Assembly (NCBI RefSeq): GCF_000350225.1
Contig: NW_005179017.1
Span: 1 to 64,000, forward strand
Direction of reading: 5' to 3'
DNA from: Chondrus crispus
Lineage: Eukaryota > Rhodophyta > Florideophyceae > Gigartinales > Gigartinaceae
Length of the DNA stretch: 64,000 nt
Below, one piece after another: positions 1 through 11,442 of the stretch. The translations under genes were made by a program, and so were the position numbers. The notes beneath the pieces were generated by a model. It did no database searches. It was not told the origin of the DNA and saw nothing but the letters and a program-made list of their open reading frames with translations. The stretch's first letter is position 1. Each line of letters opens with the position of its first letter.

Positions 1-2120
1 GCCTTCAGCGACCACTTGCGCCACGTTCACAACATCCCTACTCCCCAGGCCGCACAGCGCTCTAGACTCGCAGAAGAAGCCCTCTCCTTCCACCGTACCT
101 CTGTTTCCGATTCTCCGCTCCTTTCCGACTACCTGCAGGCTCCCCAATTCCTCCCCGATCCGGCAATCACTCTTCCGATCAAGAGCCTCCCCCCGCTTCA
201 AGGATTCACTTGCAAATTAGTCTACTTCTGTCCTCTTTGCAAGCTCTCCAAGGGCACCCCGAAACGGCTTCGACAACATATGAACTCCGTCCACCCGCCT
301 GATGCACCCGGAAACCCCTCGCCGACCGAGGTTGATCAAATCATTGGCCGCGGTGCTGTTCGCGCCCAGTCTCTGTTTAGTGGTGCCAAGACCAAATACT
401 TTCCCGTTACGGCCGAAGAGCCAATCGGGGAAATGGTCACCGTCTCCCAAGTCCCCGTCGGCATTCCTGACTCAGAAGAAGAAGATCCCATCCAATCCGC
501 CCCGGTGTCGTCACCCCTCCCCATGGACACAACAACCGACTCAACTCTAGACCTCATCACTCCAGACCCCAACTCCCCGTCTTATGAGCTCCACAAATGT
601 GCCGCCGACGTACTGGCCCGTCTAACGTGTTCCAGTTCGGACCTGGCCCCGGGTCGACGATCTCATACCGAATTGGAGGAAAATGACGCAGACTCCGGCA
701 TCGCCCTCCGCAACACATTCCTGTCGATCACCGACTTTGATGAAGCCCTCGACGCTCTGCCTTTACGCCGTGAGAAGGCAGCTCAACTCACGGGTGCCGT
801 CACGACGGAGGACGTTCAAGCAACTTTATCCACGGTTGCAACCTGCGTCCATCTATACTTTCAAAGTATCGCCAAGGTCGTCAGGGACGTCACGCATGGA
901 TTTCGTCAAGCGATAAACCTCCACGGCACTACGCCCTTCCGACGGGTTCAATCCGTGGCAGAACGAAGATATGCTAGTCATGTTGCCCGCCTCCTCTTCT
1001 TCACTCATCAGACACGGGACGCCGACTTTTCCCGTAATGAACAGACTTCCGTCGTGATCGACGCCTTCTTTCATGAGCTCAATCGCACATCTCTCCACGA
1101 GACCCCATGTGAAACTCTCTCCCACGCCTTACACAGTCGCCTTCACGATGCCATGAAAAGCTTGCTCCTCGTCCGGCTCAGGCATGTCGACCTCCTCACC
1201 AACTTGGCCGTTCGTAATTTTGTTGTCGCCGCTACCGTCGTTGCAAGTTCCGCCCCACTCTTCGCCGAGACTTCCCCGACCCTCAGACTCGCCGAAGCCG
1301 GTGACATGAGTCACATTCTTGCCGCCCTCCAATACGCTGTTTCCGTGACAGCGATTCAAGAACTACGCCGAGTAGCAGAAACGCCCCTTCCGACCGCCCA
1401 TCTCAACGAGAACCACCAAGATCCAGCTGCTGCCATCATCGCAACCGTCGATCAAGATGCCAACACTGCCGCTACATTCATACGAAAAACTTTGGATGTC
1501 ATCATGCGAATCATAAAACATGAGGAAGGTCCAATCTCTTTCGCCGTCTGTGCCATTCACAAGCAACACCCTTGTGGAATCATCAAATCTCACCACCTCT
1601 CCATGCCTCTTTTGGGGACGATCATCACAAACCAACACAAGACTTTCGACAAGTTCTTCTACGAACACTGTCTTCTGGGGGCCGAGCTTCCTCCTGATTT
1701 CCAACGACTCGTTTTATCTCTGCGTGACGACCCCACGAACCGCGCTCCTGGCTTTTCCTTTCTCTCCTCCCTCACTCACCACGCTTCCTGGGTGCAGGCC
1801 AACGTTGCCCATCTCCTTCATGCTCTAATGAATCCATCGTCCGATTACCTCCATCGCACACCTTGCGTCCACCCCACATGTTCCTTTCCGCGCAGGGTTC
1901 CTACACAAGATGAGGCATCCGGTCTTGGCCCATCCTCTACCTCTACTGCTTCCTCTGGCCAAGACCGAGAAATTCAAGTCGCTGGTGTTCGAATGACGAA
2001 AACAGGAGTCTTGCAGTTTCTCGCTCATTGCCAAATCATCCAAGACTCCCTACTTGCTATGATGCATTTTTCGTCCGGATCTCCCGGTCGAGCAACCGAG
2101 ATATGCACTTATAGGCTACA
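1..2120 (+). CDS. N-terminal part of a zinc-finger / recombinase-like / RecQ helicase protein (5' partial)
   Basis: The frame is open to the left edge, so the true start lies outside the window; the first in-frame residues (FSDHLRHVH) look like the end of a C2H2 finger. Counting from base 16, a clear C2H2 motif lies at residues 70-93 (Cys72, Cys75, His88, His93). The middle is about 500 residues of mostly helical, unrecognised sequence. Near the end, GRATEICTYRL resembles the first catalytic arginine box of tyrosine recombinases. The frame then turns into nonsense and stops at 2265. The reading resumes one base back at about 2120 and runs into the helicase ORF, so both ORFs are one gene with a -1 shift. 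Fungal genomes carry similar C2H2 proteins joined to RecQ helicases, often in mobile or subtelomeric DNA (family knowledge). Broken copy or sequence error cannot be told apart here. Confidence 0.6.
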
Positions 2121-4886
2121 AATGGGGAGAACAACATCCGGAACATCTTCATCGGCCACCACTCCGAAATTTTGTTCAACCCTGGCTACTGCAAGTCAAG
2201 GGCCGCGCTCGGTTACAACCGCGCGGTGTACCGATTTCCCGACAAGCAAACTTCGTTCCGAATGATCTCATACTTGTCGGTCATTCGCCCTTTGGAATGC
2301 GAAATGGTCAGAGCTCTCCATGGTGACGAAGCCATGAGAACCCATTGGACATTCTTATTCGCCAACAACGGCCAACGTTTCTCACCTGCACGTGTCACAA
2401 AGGTCATCAGGACTGCCCTGCAATCCAGGAGCATTCACATCTCCTTCAAGGATTACAGGCAGTTCACCAGTGGAATGGTTCCGCTTATATGTCAGAATAA
2501 GCTCCACAGCAGCATGAATGACATATTGGCAGAACACACCACGGCCGGACACCAACAAGCTGCGCATACCTCCTCTATCGCCCACAAACACTACGGACGA
2601 ACTACCTCGCTAATGCCCGACTGTCCCGCCGCCACGCTAACAAAGCACCGCCAATTCTCCCATGAATGGCACCGCCATCTGAAGCTGCCGTCATTTTATA
2701 GTGACCGCGCTTCTTCACAACCGCTCCCCCTCCAACATTCACAGCAACTCCAGTCTCGAGTGACCTCGCTATCGCAACATGAGCCGCAGCCCGTCTTCCA
2801 GGTTCATCAACCGAAACCCCTCCTTCATGCTCTCAACGGAAGCACAGCAAACGAACTGCAACAACTGCAGCCAAACCCCTCTGCTCTCAAATTCCCCACC
2901 ACTTTCGCTGTAGGGTCCCACTCCAATCACAGTATTCGCCTCGATAACCCCCCGAACCATATCCTCCCTCCCCTCGTCAGGCCTCTACTGTCCGCTCTCA
3001 AAAAGGCCACACGTTCTAAATCTGCGGAATTCATGTCTCAAACGCAGTTTGCTGTCACAGCCACTGTGTCCGCGTCGCAGAACAACTCCCTCGTACTGAT
3101 GCCCACCGCATCAGGCAAGTCTATGGCAGTCCTTCTACCAGCTTTCATGGAAAAGAATATCAAGTCCACTATCGTAGTCGTTCCCCTCAAGGCCCTTGTA
3201 TCGGAGTACATGAGGCGCGCGACAAACTTCGCCCTACTCGCATCACATTGCGCGAATGGACAAGGATCACTGGAATTTGCCGACCTCTACATCTTCACGG
3301 CCGAACAGTTGTCGCGGCCGTCTTTCAAAGAGCTGGTTGTTCGACTTATGGATACTAACAGGCTCGCTCGAGTAGTCATTGATGAGGCTCATCTCACAGC
3401 CATGTGGCATCATTTCCGCCCTGAATTGAAGTTTTTGCGTCGATCCCTTTCTATCATCCCAAAGTCAGTCCCTCGTGTACTCCTCAGTGCTACCGTCCCA
3501 CCCTGCGAGAGAAGAATCATTCTAGAGCGCCACGGAATTAACACAGCCTTCCTTTTCTCAATGCCTTCTCAAAGAAGGAATCTCGAGTTTGTTGTTCATA
3601 CCTTCAGTGACGACTCTGACCCGGGCCTAAACACTCGAACTCCTGAAGGCTCCTTTGCCACAGCACAAGAAGTCATGAAGATGAATGCAGTAAGCTTTCT
3701 GCATCAGCACTTCCTCGATTGCACCAACGCCCCAAAGCCGTTGCCCAAAATATATAGAATCATCGCTTTCGCCCTGACGCGCCAAGAAACAACTTCTCTC
3801 CACAAAGCCCTGACGGCCGCATATGCACAAGGAAGTGTTGCCCACTCCAATCAACGCATCGCAGTGGAGCCGCTCATATATCATGCCGGCCTCACTAAAG
3901 AAGCTCGCGAAAAGGCCCACAACGACTGGACAGCAAACGAAGAGCTCTACGACATCATAAAAACCAAGGACCTCGTACCTTCAACTCTGTTCCGTATTAT
4001 GGTTTGTACGTCCGCCTTCGGTACCGGAATAGATGTTCCAGATGTTCGAGCAACAGTTCATCTTGGCGCCGCAAGAAGACTCGTCGACTTTGCACAGGAG
4101 AGTGGCCGGTCTGGACGCGACGGACACCACGCATTCGTCTTCGTCCTAAACTCAACCCAGTACAATAAGAGCTTCGAAACCTCCCTTCTCAAAAAGGGCA
4201 ACATTGACGAAAATGATCTCGCAGTAACGAACCGAAACGAGATGATGAACTGGGTCCTCAATACCACGGATTGCCGCAAAGATGCACTTTACACAGCCAT
4301 GGATGGCCAAGTCTCTGGTGTCTGTCGCTTCGACAAGCACGCAGTCTGGTGCGATGTTTGCAGATCTATGTTCCCCTCCCAGCCAACTAATGCACCGCAC
4401 ACCCCTCAGAGTTCACAATTTCACACACCGGATACCTCTAGACCTTGGGATGCAAATTCGCAATCCCAGTCTCAGCAACATTCGCTTCCCACCACACCAT
4501 CGCAATCGCAGTTGCCACCTCCACATCAAGATCAAAATCAAAACCATCTCGAGCCTCAACGGCAAAACCAAATCGGAGCCACCACATCCACGCAGCACAA
4601 CTTCGATGAAATGCTTCTCTTGCGTGAGCAATCCGCTCCAACCAACCCCCCTCCAGCCCCTCCAGTTCGAAGAATCCTTAGCTTCTCCCCACAACAATCA
4701 AGTGAACGCTTGCTGCCTTCAGCATCACCTTCAATGCAGGAAGCACCATTTCCAGTCCGTCCACGGTCACTTCCGACGGCGTCACCACACTACGAAGTAA
4801 ATCTGGCCCGTAACGTTACGATTAATTTAATTTTTGATTTGGCCGCACCAATGATAGTCAAGACATTTTTTGAGCAAAATTTTTGA
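2121..4886 (+). CDS. RecQ-like DEAH helicase with upstream tyrosine-recombinase-like core
   Basis: This continues the gene that begins at the left edge, in the -1 frame. Between 2430 and 2600 are KDYRQF, AGHQ and HKHYGR, in the order and rough spacing of the K/H-x-x-R, H and Y boxes of tyrosine recombinases (inference from motifs). The superfamily 2 helicase follows: Walker A PTASGKS at about 3103, DEAH at 3388, SAT at 3486, a motif V region GTGIDVPD near 4020 and the RecQ-type motif VI GRSGRDG at about 4105. The region after 4370 is rich in Gln, Pro and Ser and probably disordered. Expected role: 3'-5' DNA unwinding, possibly for excision or replication of a mobile element. The last 30 residues look unlike a conserved tail, so the natural end may have been lost. 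Confidence 0.75.
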   Translation, partial: NGENNIRNIFIGHHSEILFNPGYCKSRAALGYNRAVYRFPDKQTSFRMISYLSVIRPLECEMVRALHGDEAMRTHWTFLFANNGQRFSPARVTKVIRTALQSRSIHISFKDYRQFTSGMVPLICQNKLHSSMNDILAEHTTAGHQQAAHTSSIAHKHYGRTTSLMPDCPAATLTKHRQFSHEWHRHLKLPSFYSDRASSQPLPLQHSQQLQSRVTSLSQHEPQPVFQVHQPKPLLHALNGSTANELQQLQPNPSALKFPTTFAVGSHSNHSIRLDNPPNHILPPLVRPLLSALKKATRSKSAEFMSQTQFAVTATVSASQNNSLVLMPTASGKSMAVLLPAFMEKNIKSTIVVVPLKALVSEYMRRATNFALLASHCANGQGSLEFADLYIFTAEQLSRPSFKELVVRLMDTNRLARVVIDEAHLTAMWHHFRPELKFLRRSLSIIPKSVPRVLLSATVPPCERRIILERHGINTAFLFSMPSQRRNLEFVVHTFSDDSDPGLNTRTPEGSFATAQEVMKMNAVSFLHQHFLDCTNAPKPLPKIYRIIAFALTRQETTSLHKALTAAYAQGSVAHSNQRIAVEPLIYHAGLTKEAREKAHNDWTANEELYDIIKTKDLVPSTLFRIMVCTSAFGTGIDVPDVRATVHLGAARRLVDFAQESGRSGRDGHHAFVFVLNSTQYNKSFETSLLKKGNIDENDLAVTNRNEMMNWVLNTTDCRKDALYTAMDGQVSGVCRFDKHAVWCDVCRSMFPSQPTNAPHTPQSSQFHTPDTSRPWDANSQSQSQQHSLPTTPSQSQLPPPHQDQNQNHLEPQRQNQIGATTSTQHNFDEMLLLREQSAPTNPPPAPPVRRILSFSPQQSSERLLPSASPSMQEAPFPVRPRSLPTASPHYEVNLARNVTINLIFDLAAPMIVKTFFEQNF

Positions 4887-5320
4887 TACTGATTTTGCAC
4901 CGAATTCCCTGCAAGCCGTAATCTATTGGTACTCTTCCAATACCTTGCCGTCGCTGGGCCAACTGAAAAAAATCGCAGATTTACAATTGGACATGGCAGT
5001 GCCTCATTGTAATATTTGGCGGTACTGCCATACGTGCTGGGCTGATCCATCTCAAAAACATCCCAGATTAACCGCTGGGCATGGCCATGCAGTAGTTTAT
5101 TGCGTTTTGGTACTGTCAAACAGACTGGAATGATCCAACGTTTGTTTCTGGTCGGCGATGTGCACACGTAGGATCGGGTCAATGCACCGCACCCGTGGTA
5201 CCAGTTGTCATATAGGATGGAAGCAGTGTGAATTGCGAGCAAGAGTCAGTAGTCGGTTTACCACTATATTAGCTCCCTATCTACATACGCTACGCAGCGC
5301 AATATACAGTCTCCTTGCCG
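4887..5320. other. Intergenic, no gene seen
   Basis: AT-rich sequence between the helicase gene and the satellite. A 150-codon minus ORF (4790-5242) overlaps the helicase 3' end and has no recognisable features; I treat it as chance. Confidence 0.5.
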
Positions 5321-6345
5321 CTTCAAGCTCCGATGACCAACTGATGTGGGGACAAGCGCATTTGTAAACTGAAGTAGGTTAGATACTGCGTGCAGCACGC
5401 CTGTCCGGCCGGACTGATTCGCAAATCGTTAACGACAACTTACAATCCATCCAACACTTTCACGCAACAAGAACTGCACAACTTCTGGCGCCGATGCCAT
5501 GTGACACTTCCAATCATGACGGAGTTGAGTTTACCATGACTTCAAGTTCCGATGACCAACTGTTGTGGGGACAAGCGCAGATGTAAACTGAAGTAGGTTA
5601 GATACTGCGTGCAGCACGCCTGTCCGGCCGGACTGATTCGCGAAGCGTTAACGAGAACTTACAATCCATCCAACACTTTCACGCAACAAGAACTGCCCAA
5701 CTTCCGGCGCCAATGCCATGTGACACTTCCAATCATGACGGAGTTGAGTTTACCATGACTTCAAGTTCCGATGACCAACTGTTGTGGGGACAAGCGCAGA
5801 TGTAAACTGAAGTAGGTGAGATACTGTGTGCAGCACGCCTGTCCGGCCGGACTGATTCGCAAATCGTTAACGACAACTTACAATCCATCCAACACTTTCA
5901 CGCAACAAGAACTGCACAACTTCTGGCGCCGATGCCATGTGACACTTCCAATCATGACGGAGTTGAGTTTACCATGACTTCAAGTTCCGATGACCAACTG
6001 TTGTGGGGACAAGCGCAGATGTAAACTGAAGTAGGTGAGATACTGTGTGCAGCACCCCTGTCCGGCCGGACTGATTCGCGAAGCGTTAACGAGAACTTAC
6101 AATCCATCCAACACTTTCACGCAACAAGAACTGCACAACTTCCGGCGCCGATGCCATGTGACACTTCCAATCATGACGGACTTGAGTTTACCATGACTTC
6201 AAGTTCCGATGACCAACTGTTGTGGGGACAAGCGCAGATGTAAACTGAAGTAGGTAAGACACTGTGTGCAGCACGCCTGTCCGGCCGGACTGATTCGCGA
6301 AGCGTCAACGACAACTTACAATCCATCCAACACTTTCACAAAACA
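5321..6345. repeat. 219-bp tandem satellite, about 4.7 copies
   Basis: The phrase TTCAAGYTCCGATGACCAAC recurs at 5322, 5541, 5760, 5979 and 6198, exactly 219 bases apart each time. Copies differ by only a few substitutions (for example AAATCGTTAACGACAAC versus GAAGCGTTAACGAGAAC), and those variants alternate between neighbouring copies. The last copy breaks off after about 147 bases near 6345. No open frame persists through it. Each unit contains the near-palindrome GTCCGGCCGGAC. Confidence 0.95.
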
Positions 6346-6879
6346 AACACGGTTTTAATTCCGTCAGGTTCGCACGCAGACAAAGGCGATCTCATCACAA
6401 GAATTTGAAGATGGTCAGATAGTGCGGACATACGCGGATAAAAATGCAACGCACGTGCGTGCATATCAACCTACTTTCAGCGCGTTTCCTATCACGATGA
6501 CATCGAGATCGATCAACTGTAGATCGACCGTTCGCAGCCCCATCCACCAGCAATAGCACTGGCGATCTCTCGCTATCCTGATCACCCATACACCACAAGC
6601 GGGCCCGCCGTGACCCTATGGCATCGATCTTGCGCCCTCATACGCGAAACGAACTGCGTGGTTGTTTGTGTCCAAAGATACCTTCGGTCAGCAGTAGATT
6701 GGCCAGGGAAGAGCGAGGTGTCCAACTGTTGACGGGATCGGCGAGACGTGTAACCAGAAGTCCGCCCAATTTCAATTCAGATGGGATGGGTGCTGAAATC
6801 TGATAATTTTCCAGTAGAAAACGCCACTCCGCGAATAATCAGGGTTTCCAGCGTCTGAAACACCAGGTCCCTATTCCCT
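6346..6879. other. Intergenic, downstream of the transposase-like gene
   Basis: No coding sequence recognised. Short ORFs of 61-85 codons on both strands have no supporting features. This is the 3' side of the minus-strand gene at 6880-10848; a terminal inverted repeat matching 10.85-11.1 kb was looked for by eye and not found. Confidence 0.4.
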
Positions 6880-9800
6880 TCATGCCATTCTTGCAGGGTA
6901 ACCTTTTCTCCTCGTCTGAAAGTAGAATGCCCCGCCACCCAAAACATTGGCAGAGTGTTTGATGGAGTTGTCCCTCGATACGTGACAGGAGTTTGCTGAG
7001 CAGGCGTGGTACAGCGCCACGCGACGGACGCCATCAGTGAGACAGAGCACCTGTATAGACTCTGCGTTCAGTTCCGCGGATATCCTCAGAGTTTTACGAT
7101 CATCCACTCTGCATCTTACGACAGCCGCGTGAGGACTCTCGTCCTCTCTCTGCAAGACCCCAACAACAGCGAACAGGTTCAATGACGATCCGACCGCCCC
7201 ATTTGCATGCAAAAGCAATCCCTTCGTCCCTCCGCGCGGTAACATAACCTGGACGACACATCCCGGCTCAATCGTGTCATGCGAGTACTCCCGTGGGGAC
7301 GCACTCAAGTAGCTTCTGCGAACGCGCCGAGCAGACGAGAACAACTTAACTTCCGACTTCTTTGACGTATCAAATTCTGGACGGAGATTTTCCAGGATGT
7401 TTGTAGCCCGTGACAAAAGCTGCGACAAAAGCTCAGGTGAATCTATCGTTTCTGTTTCTGATATGCAACAGCTGGACAGCTCATTGACATCCTTTTCACA
7501 ATTCCCCTCCCATCGTACGGAATCTCCCGTCCAAGCGGGGTTGACCTTCCCATTCGACCGCATCTCGTCCATCAACGGTTTGACAAATAAATCAGATATA
7601 CTAACATCTGTGTCCTTCAGGAATCCCTTCAATTCATCCGAAGCCTGTGACAACTCGTTGCAAGCTTCGCCGAGAAGCAAGCGTCGAAGGCCTCTCCTGC
7701 ATTCCATCTTCAGTCCGGCATCCGAAGTTTGTGTCATAGTGCTGGACAGCAACGCCAACCGCCCTTGCCAATCATTCCCCAAACAATGACCCACGGCCGC
7801 CAAATGTCCTTTTTGGTGATTACCCCGGACTATGCACCTCTTCAAAGGTTGATGAGCATTCTCGAACACCAGTTCCATAAAGTGACGTACATGCCCGAAG
7901 GCAGGAATTGTGTGGTTGTACAACTCGATTAACCTGTGCAGGTTCGGCTTGTCCAAGCTGGGGCGACCTTTACCCACTCCTTGGCAATAATTTGCGCAAA
8001 ACTTGTCTGCCTCAGTCACATACTTCTCAGCCCTTTCCAGCAAGTCTGCATGGTATTGAGCTCCATTATCACTTGTCACATACAAATAATCTGAGACACC
8101 ATCCGCCTCTTCCGATGGCCACCAGTACGTCAACGCAATCAATTCCTGCAATTGCGTCAATAGATCCAACACAACAGTGGTTTCTTCACTCTGGATCCCC
8201 GGGAACAGTTGGTAGAAAACCGGAACGCACACGAGAAGGGCACAGAACACACCTGACAGAGTCATGGAATTGAGTTCATTCTTGGAACTAAAAACTGATG
8301 ATTGCCTCTTCAACCCATTGTCTCGGAGGGCTCCACATATTGCCATGTCAGCTTTTGCCCTGAACGCGGACGCGTTTCCTTGTCGGTTAATCACGTGGAA
8401 GCCTACCTCGATAACGTTCTTCGCGAGACCGGCCAGCAAATGGTCAGGCGCGACGACGTTGCAGCGATATGCCTCAAAACGTCCTGACACCACACGCTTT
8501 CCATCGCTTGTTAACGGTATGTCAACGCGTACGCGCTCAAGTTCCCTTTGCAATGCAAGAAGAGGAGAACTTTCGTCACTAACCTTGTTGCTGTCTTTCA
8601 TACCAAGCCGGTTTGTGTCTCGACTGTCAATTTCGCTGTTGCGAAGAGCTTCATGGCGTTCCATGCACCTCAAGGACGCCGTGCGGTGTGCATGGACTTT
8701 TGTTCTATAGCCGTATCCGCTCTCACCGACGCCGCTGTTCTTCCGAAATGTACAAAGAGTGCAGGGCGTATTTGCTGTATGTCCCATAACATCCAATGTT
8801 TCAGCGGCCGCTGGATAGTCAGCCACAAAACCCACCACGTCGACAAAGATTCTTACTCTCTCGCCGGTAGGCGTGTGTGCTTCCACACCTTCTGTTGTAC
8901 ACTTAACCAAGTCTGGAATGATTGAGAGCAGTATATTGTTCGTTGATACACCTGGAGGAGTTAATCCAATGATTCTGACAGACGATCGCGTGTTACGACT
9001 TCGCGGTGGTAGTCCAAGCGTGATCATGTAGCATCCACCTGCTGAACCCTGCGGATACAATGAAGAGAATGGGGAAAAGTCATCGCAGTATAGGAGAGCG
9101 CGATAGACCACGAACTTTGTTCCATCCATTAAGCGGCCGCTGTTTTGCATTCTTCTGTCAATGTTGCGGGTGCGTCCCGATATTTTGGGCTCTTGGAGGA
9201 GGAAAGGCAGCCCTTTCAAATGTTGAGTACCGAGCAGACGAAAGGGTTTGTCTGGAGTTCCATCGCTACCATCATTGAAACGCTGACCGGCCCCGTTTGT
9301 ACTCATGTTTTGAAACCAAAACAAAGTGTCTGAGGTGAGACCTTCCTTGTGTTTCCAAAACCTAGAAACCAACATACACATGCGCGACGTTGCCACTGCT
9401 TCACTTTCTGTAGGTCGAAGGAGGGTACAAATATCCCCAGGCAACACCTTCTTCGAAGAACGAGCCCTTGCTTCAAAATCTATCCTTCCATCTCTACGCC
9501 TCACAGATCTATTATACTTTTCCAATGGCGGTGCTGTACAAAACTGCCTGGCCAGGCAATTCTCCACGCCACGGAGAACCTTCATCGCCATGTTGGCGCT
9601 TCTTGTAACATTTCCCTCACTTCCCACGCACCACACGGCTGAAATTATACACTTCATTACAAAGTTATTCTCTGCGTTCTCATGAACACGATAGCCCAGA
9701 TTGCGCACGTCAAGTGACAAACGTGATGGAAGCAGTTTTGACAGTTCCAGTCGAATCACGGCACCCGGGAACGCCTGCACAGTACATGAACCATTGTGGA

Positions 9801-10848
9801 CGTAAAGTGCTCTCGTAGCTTCCGATATTATCTGCCGCTCTGCAACCAGCTTCGAGCTTTCTATGCATTCTGCGTCCGCCACACCACCATGCCATCGACT
9901 GGATTTCGGATACATTGAGTTGAAGAACGGAGCCATCATGATGTCCACTTTCGCCCATTCACTTGGTGGAACGATACGAACGGGAGTTTTAGACCCGTTC
10001 GAATATTGCGATGCGGTCTCCTCGTTACCCCCCAAATTTTCAACCAATGACGTTCGGTTGAATGCCTTCTTCTTTCGTCGGATGACAAAGTACTTGAGGT
10101 CACTCTTGGGAAAAAGATACTTCAAAGCATGCGGAAAGAGAGTCCTCTGTACGGTGGAATAAGATGGGAACTTAATAGAAGGAGAAACCCAAGACAGTAT
10201 ATCTCTCAGGAGGTTATACTGTTTGACCGTATAGCGGACGCTACCGCAAACTATTACGAAGCCCAAAAGGTTGTACCATGGTTCGAAAAGCTTCCGAGAC
10301 GATAGAAATATTCGCAAAACTTTCTGGCTGTCCAGCCTGCTTCCCATTTCGGGATCGTCACTTGATAAACTTGGAAGGCACTCCATCCCCTCACAGCTCT
10401 CTTGATAAATACTTGGAATAATGATATTGTCATTTCCCACTAAAACACCGTTTGGATCGCTCTCGGGAGCGAATTGTTCCGAGTCGCCAAGTTCTGGGAA
10501 GTGGCCTTCATCATAGTCGACAGGATCTATTCCTTCTTCGACGACAACCGTTTCTCGATGTTCCGAGCCCTTTCTCTTCGATCTAGTACCTTGATCTCCA
10601 GTCTGATTGTTCGACGAAGCGTGCCCATTCAACACTCCCAAAATATCAGCCGCTTCGCCAGTTTCCGGAAGCTCGAGAGCTGAGGTTTCTTCTGCTTCCA
10701 TAAGTGCGGCCGCATCTGCATCCCCATCGAGATCGCATCCTGGTCGTGTATGAACGTCATGGAACAGGGCTGCCAGGTCTAGCAAGTTAGGGACGTTGTC
10801 CATCCAAGTAGTGCCCATCGTACGACGTCTCTTTCTTCGACCTGACAT
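6880..10848 (-). CDS. Large transposase-like protein (tnp2/Plavaka type suspected)
   Basis: A single uninterrupted 1322-codon frame starting with ATG in a basic segment (MSGRRKRRR), then an acidic low-complexity region to about residue 170. Around residues 675-700 the sequence FVDVVGFVADYPAAAET is followed by a C-T-L-C knuckle. This resembles the RNase-H-like core of tnp2/CACTA and Plavaka transposases, where a hydrophobic strand with Asp is followed by 'D-hP-A' and a zinc Cys pair (family knowledge, by memory). Cys/His-rich stretches occur before and after. Expected role would be cutting and joining DNA ends of its own element. I could not place all catalytic acids, and no terminal inverted repeats were found, so the family is only suspected. 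Three NotI octamers lie inside the frame (8804, 9133, 10706). Confidence 0.5.
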   Translation of the reverse strand: MSGRRKRRRTMGTTWMDNVPNLLDLAALFHDVHTRPGCDLDGDADAAALMEAEETSALELPETGEAADILGVLNGHASSNNQTGDQGTRSKRKGSEHRETVVVEEGIDPVDYDEGHFPELGDSEQFAPESDPNGVLVGNDNIIIPSIYQESCEGMECLPSLSSDDPEMGSRLDSQKVLRIFLSSRKLFEPWYNLLGFVIVCGSVRYTVKQYNLLRDILSWVSPSIKFPSYSTVQRTLFPHALKYLFPKSDLKYFVIRRKKKAFNRTSLVENLGGNEETASQYSNGSKTPVRIVPPSEWAKVDIMMAPFFNSMYPKSSRWHGGVADAECIESSKLVAERQIISEATRALYVHNGSCTVQAFPGAVIRLELSKLLPSRLSLDVRNLGYRVHENAENNFVMKCIISAVWCVGSEGNVTRSANMAMKVLRGVENCLARQFCTAPPLEKYNRSVRRRDGRIDFEARARSSKKVLPGDICTLLRPTESEAVATSRMCMLVSRFWKHKEGLTSDTLFWFQNMSTNGAGQRFNDGSDGTPDKPFRLLGTQHLKGLPFLLQEPKISGRTRNIDRRMQNSGRLMDGTKFVVYRALLYCDDFSPFSSLYPQGSAGGCYMITLGLPPRSRNTRSSVRIIGLTPPGVSTNNILLSIIPDLVKCTTEGVEAHTPTGERVRIFVDVVGFVADYPAAAETLDVMGHTANTPCTLCTFRKNSGVGESGYGYRTKVHAHRTASLRCMERHEALRNSEIDSRDTNRLGMKDSNKVSDESSPLLALQRELERVRVDIPLTSDGKRVVSGRFEAYRCNVVAPDHLLAGLAKNVIEVGFHVINRQGNASAFRAKADMAICGALRDNGLKRQSSVFSSKNELNSMTLSGVFCALLVCVPVFYQLFPGIQSEETTVVLDLLTQLQELIALTYWWPSEEADGVSDYLYVTSDNGAQYHADLLERAEKYVTEADKFCANYCQGVGKGRPSLDKPNLHRLIELYNHTIPAFGHVRHFMELVFENAHQPLKRCIVRGNHQKGHLAAVGHCLGNDWQGRLALLSSTMTQTSDAGLKMECRRGLRRLLLGEACNELSQASDELKGFLKDTDVSISDLFVKPLMDEMRSNGKVNPAWTGDSVRWEGNCEKDVNELSSCCISETETIDSPELLSQLLSRATNILENLRPEFDTSKKSEVKLFSSARRVRRSYLSASPREYSHDTIEPGCVVQVMLPRGGTKGLLLHANGAVGSSLNLFAVVGVLQREDESPHAAVVRCRVDDRKTLRISAELNAESIQVLCLTDGVRRVALYHACSANSCHVSRDNSIKHSANVLGGGAFYFQTRRKGYPARMA

Positions 10849-11442
10849 ATGAGGAACGGTGGTGCTGTCGTCCGATATTTTCGTGTGGATTATGGTGTTG
10901 GAAGAAGTGAGAGTGTAGGATGTTGTTGAAGGAACAATGCGCAGCGGTCGCCAGGCCTGGCGGTTTAGATTTTTCCCACCAAATAATTACATTACAAGTG
11001 GCGGTCTGCTAGTGTCTATCCGACCGTGAGGACAAAATTTGAGGACAAAGGGATTTTTCTTCGAACTCCTTGCTTGTTTTTTAGTTCTGATTTGAGTACT
11101 GGGTACTCCACATAGCCCTTGACACAATCAGCACAAATCGTTTGTTGTGGAGACAAGTTCTACCTCTAAAAGTGAAGCAGAACCTGGAAATCTTCACTGT
11201 AAGCAGTTTTTCTTTGTAGTACGAAGTTGAAAATGGCTTCTTCGTGATTTACAAGGTATTTCATTGACAACCCCCGCCGTTCAAGTGCGATATGGCGGTC
11301 TTGAAGTATTCTTTCAGAAGAATTCGTGTCGGCTAAATGATGAAAAATTATTAAATTTGTCGGATCTGTTGAGGTATGATAAGCTTGGTCGGTCGGATAC
11401 ACACTACAGTACAGGGTATTAACTCTGCCTTTCTCTGTCCAG
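10849..11442. other. Intergenic between two divergent genes
   Basis: Contains the upstream regions of the transposase-like gene (minus) and of the V-ATPase H gene (plus). A pyrimidine-rich tract ending TTTCTCTGTCCAG at 11442 looks like a splice acceptor. This suggests that a short 5' exon of the V-ATPase gene, with its real ATG, lies in this stretch. I could not identify that exon. Confidence 0.4.

Noticed and set aside
5321-6345. CRISPR-like array
   Set aside because: The repeats are head-to-tail without spacers and 219 bases long, and the genome is eukaryotic; it is a satellite.
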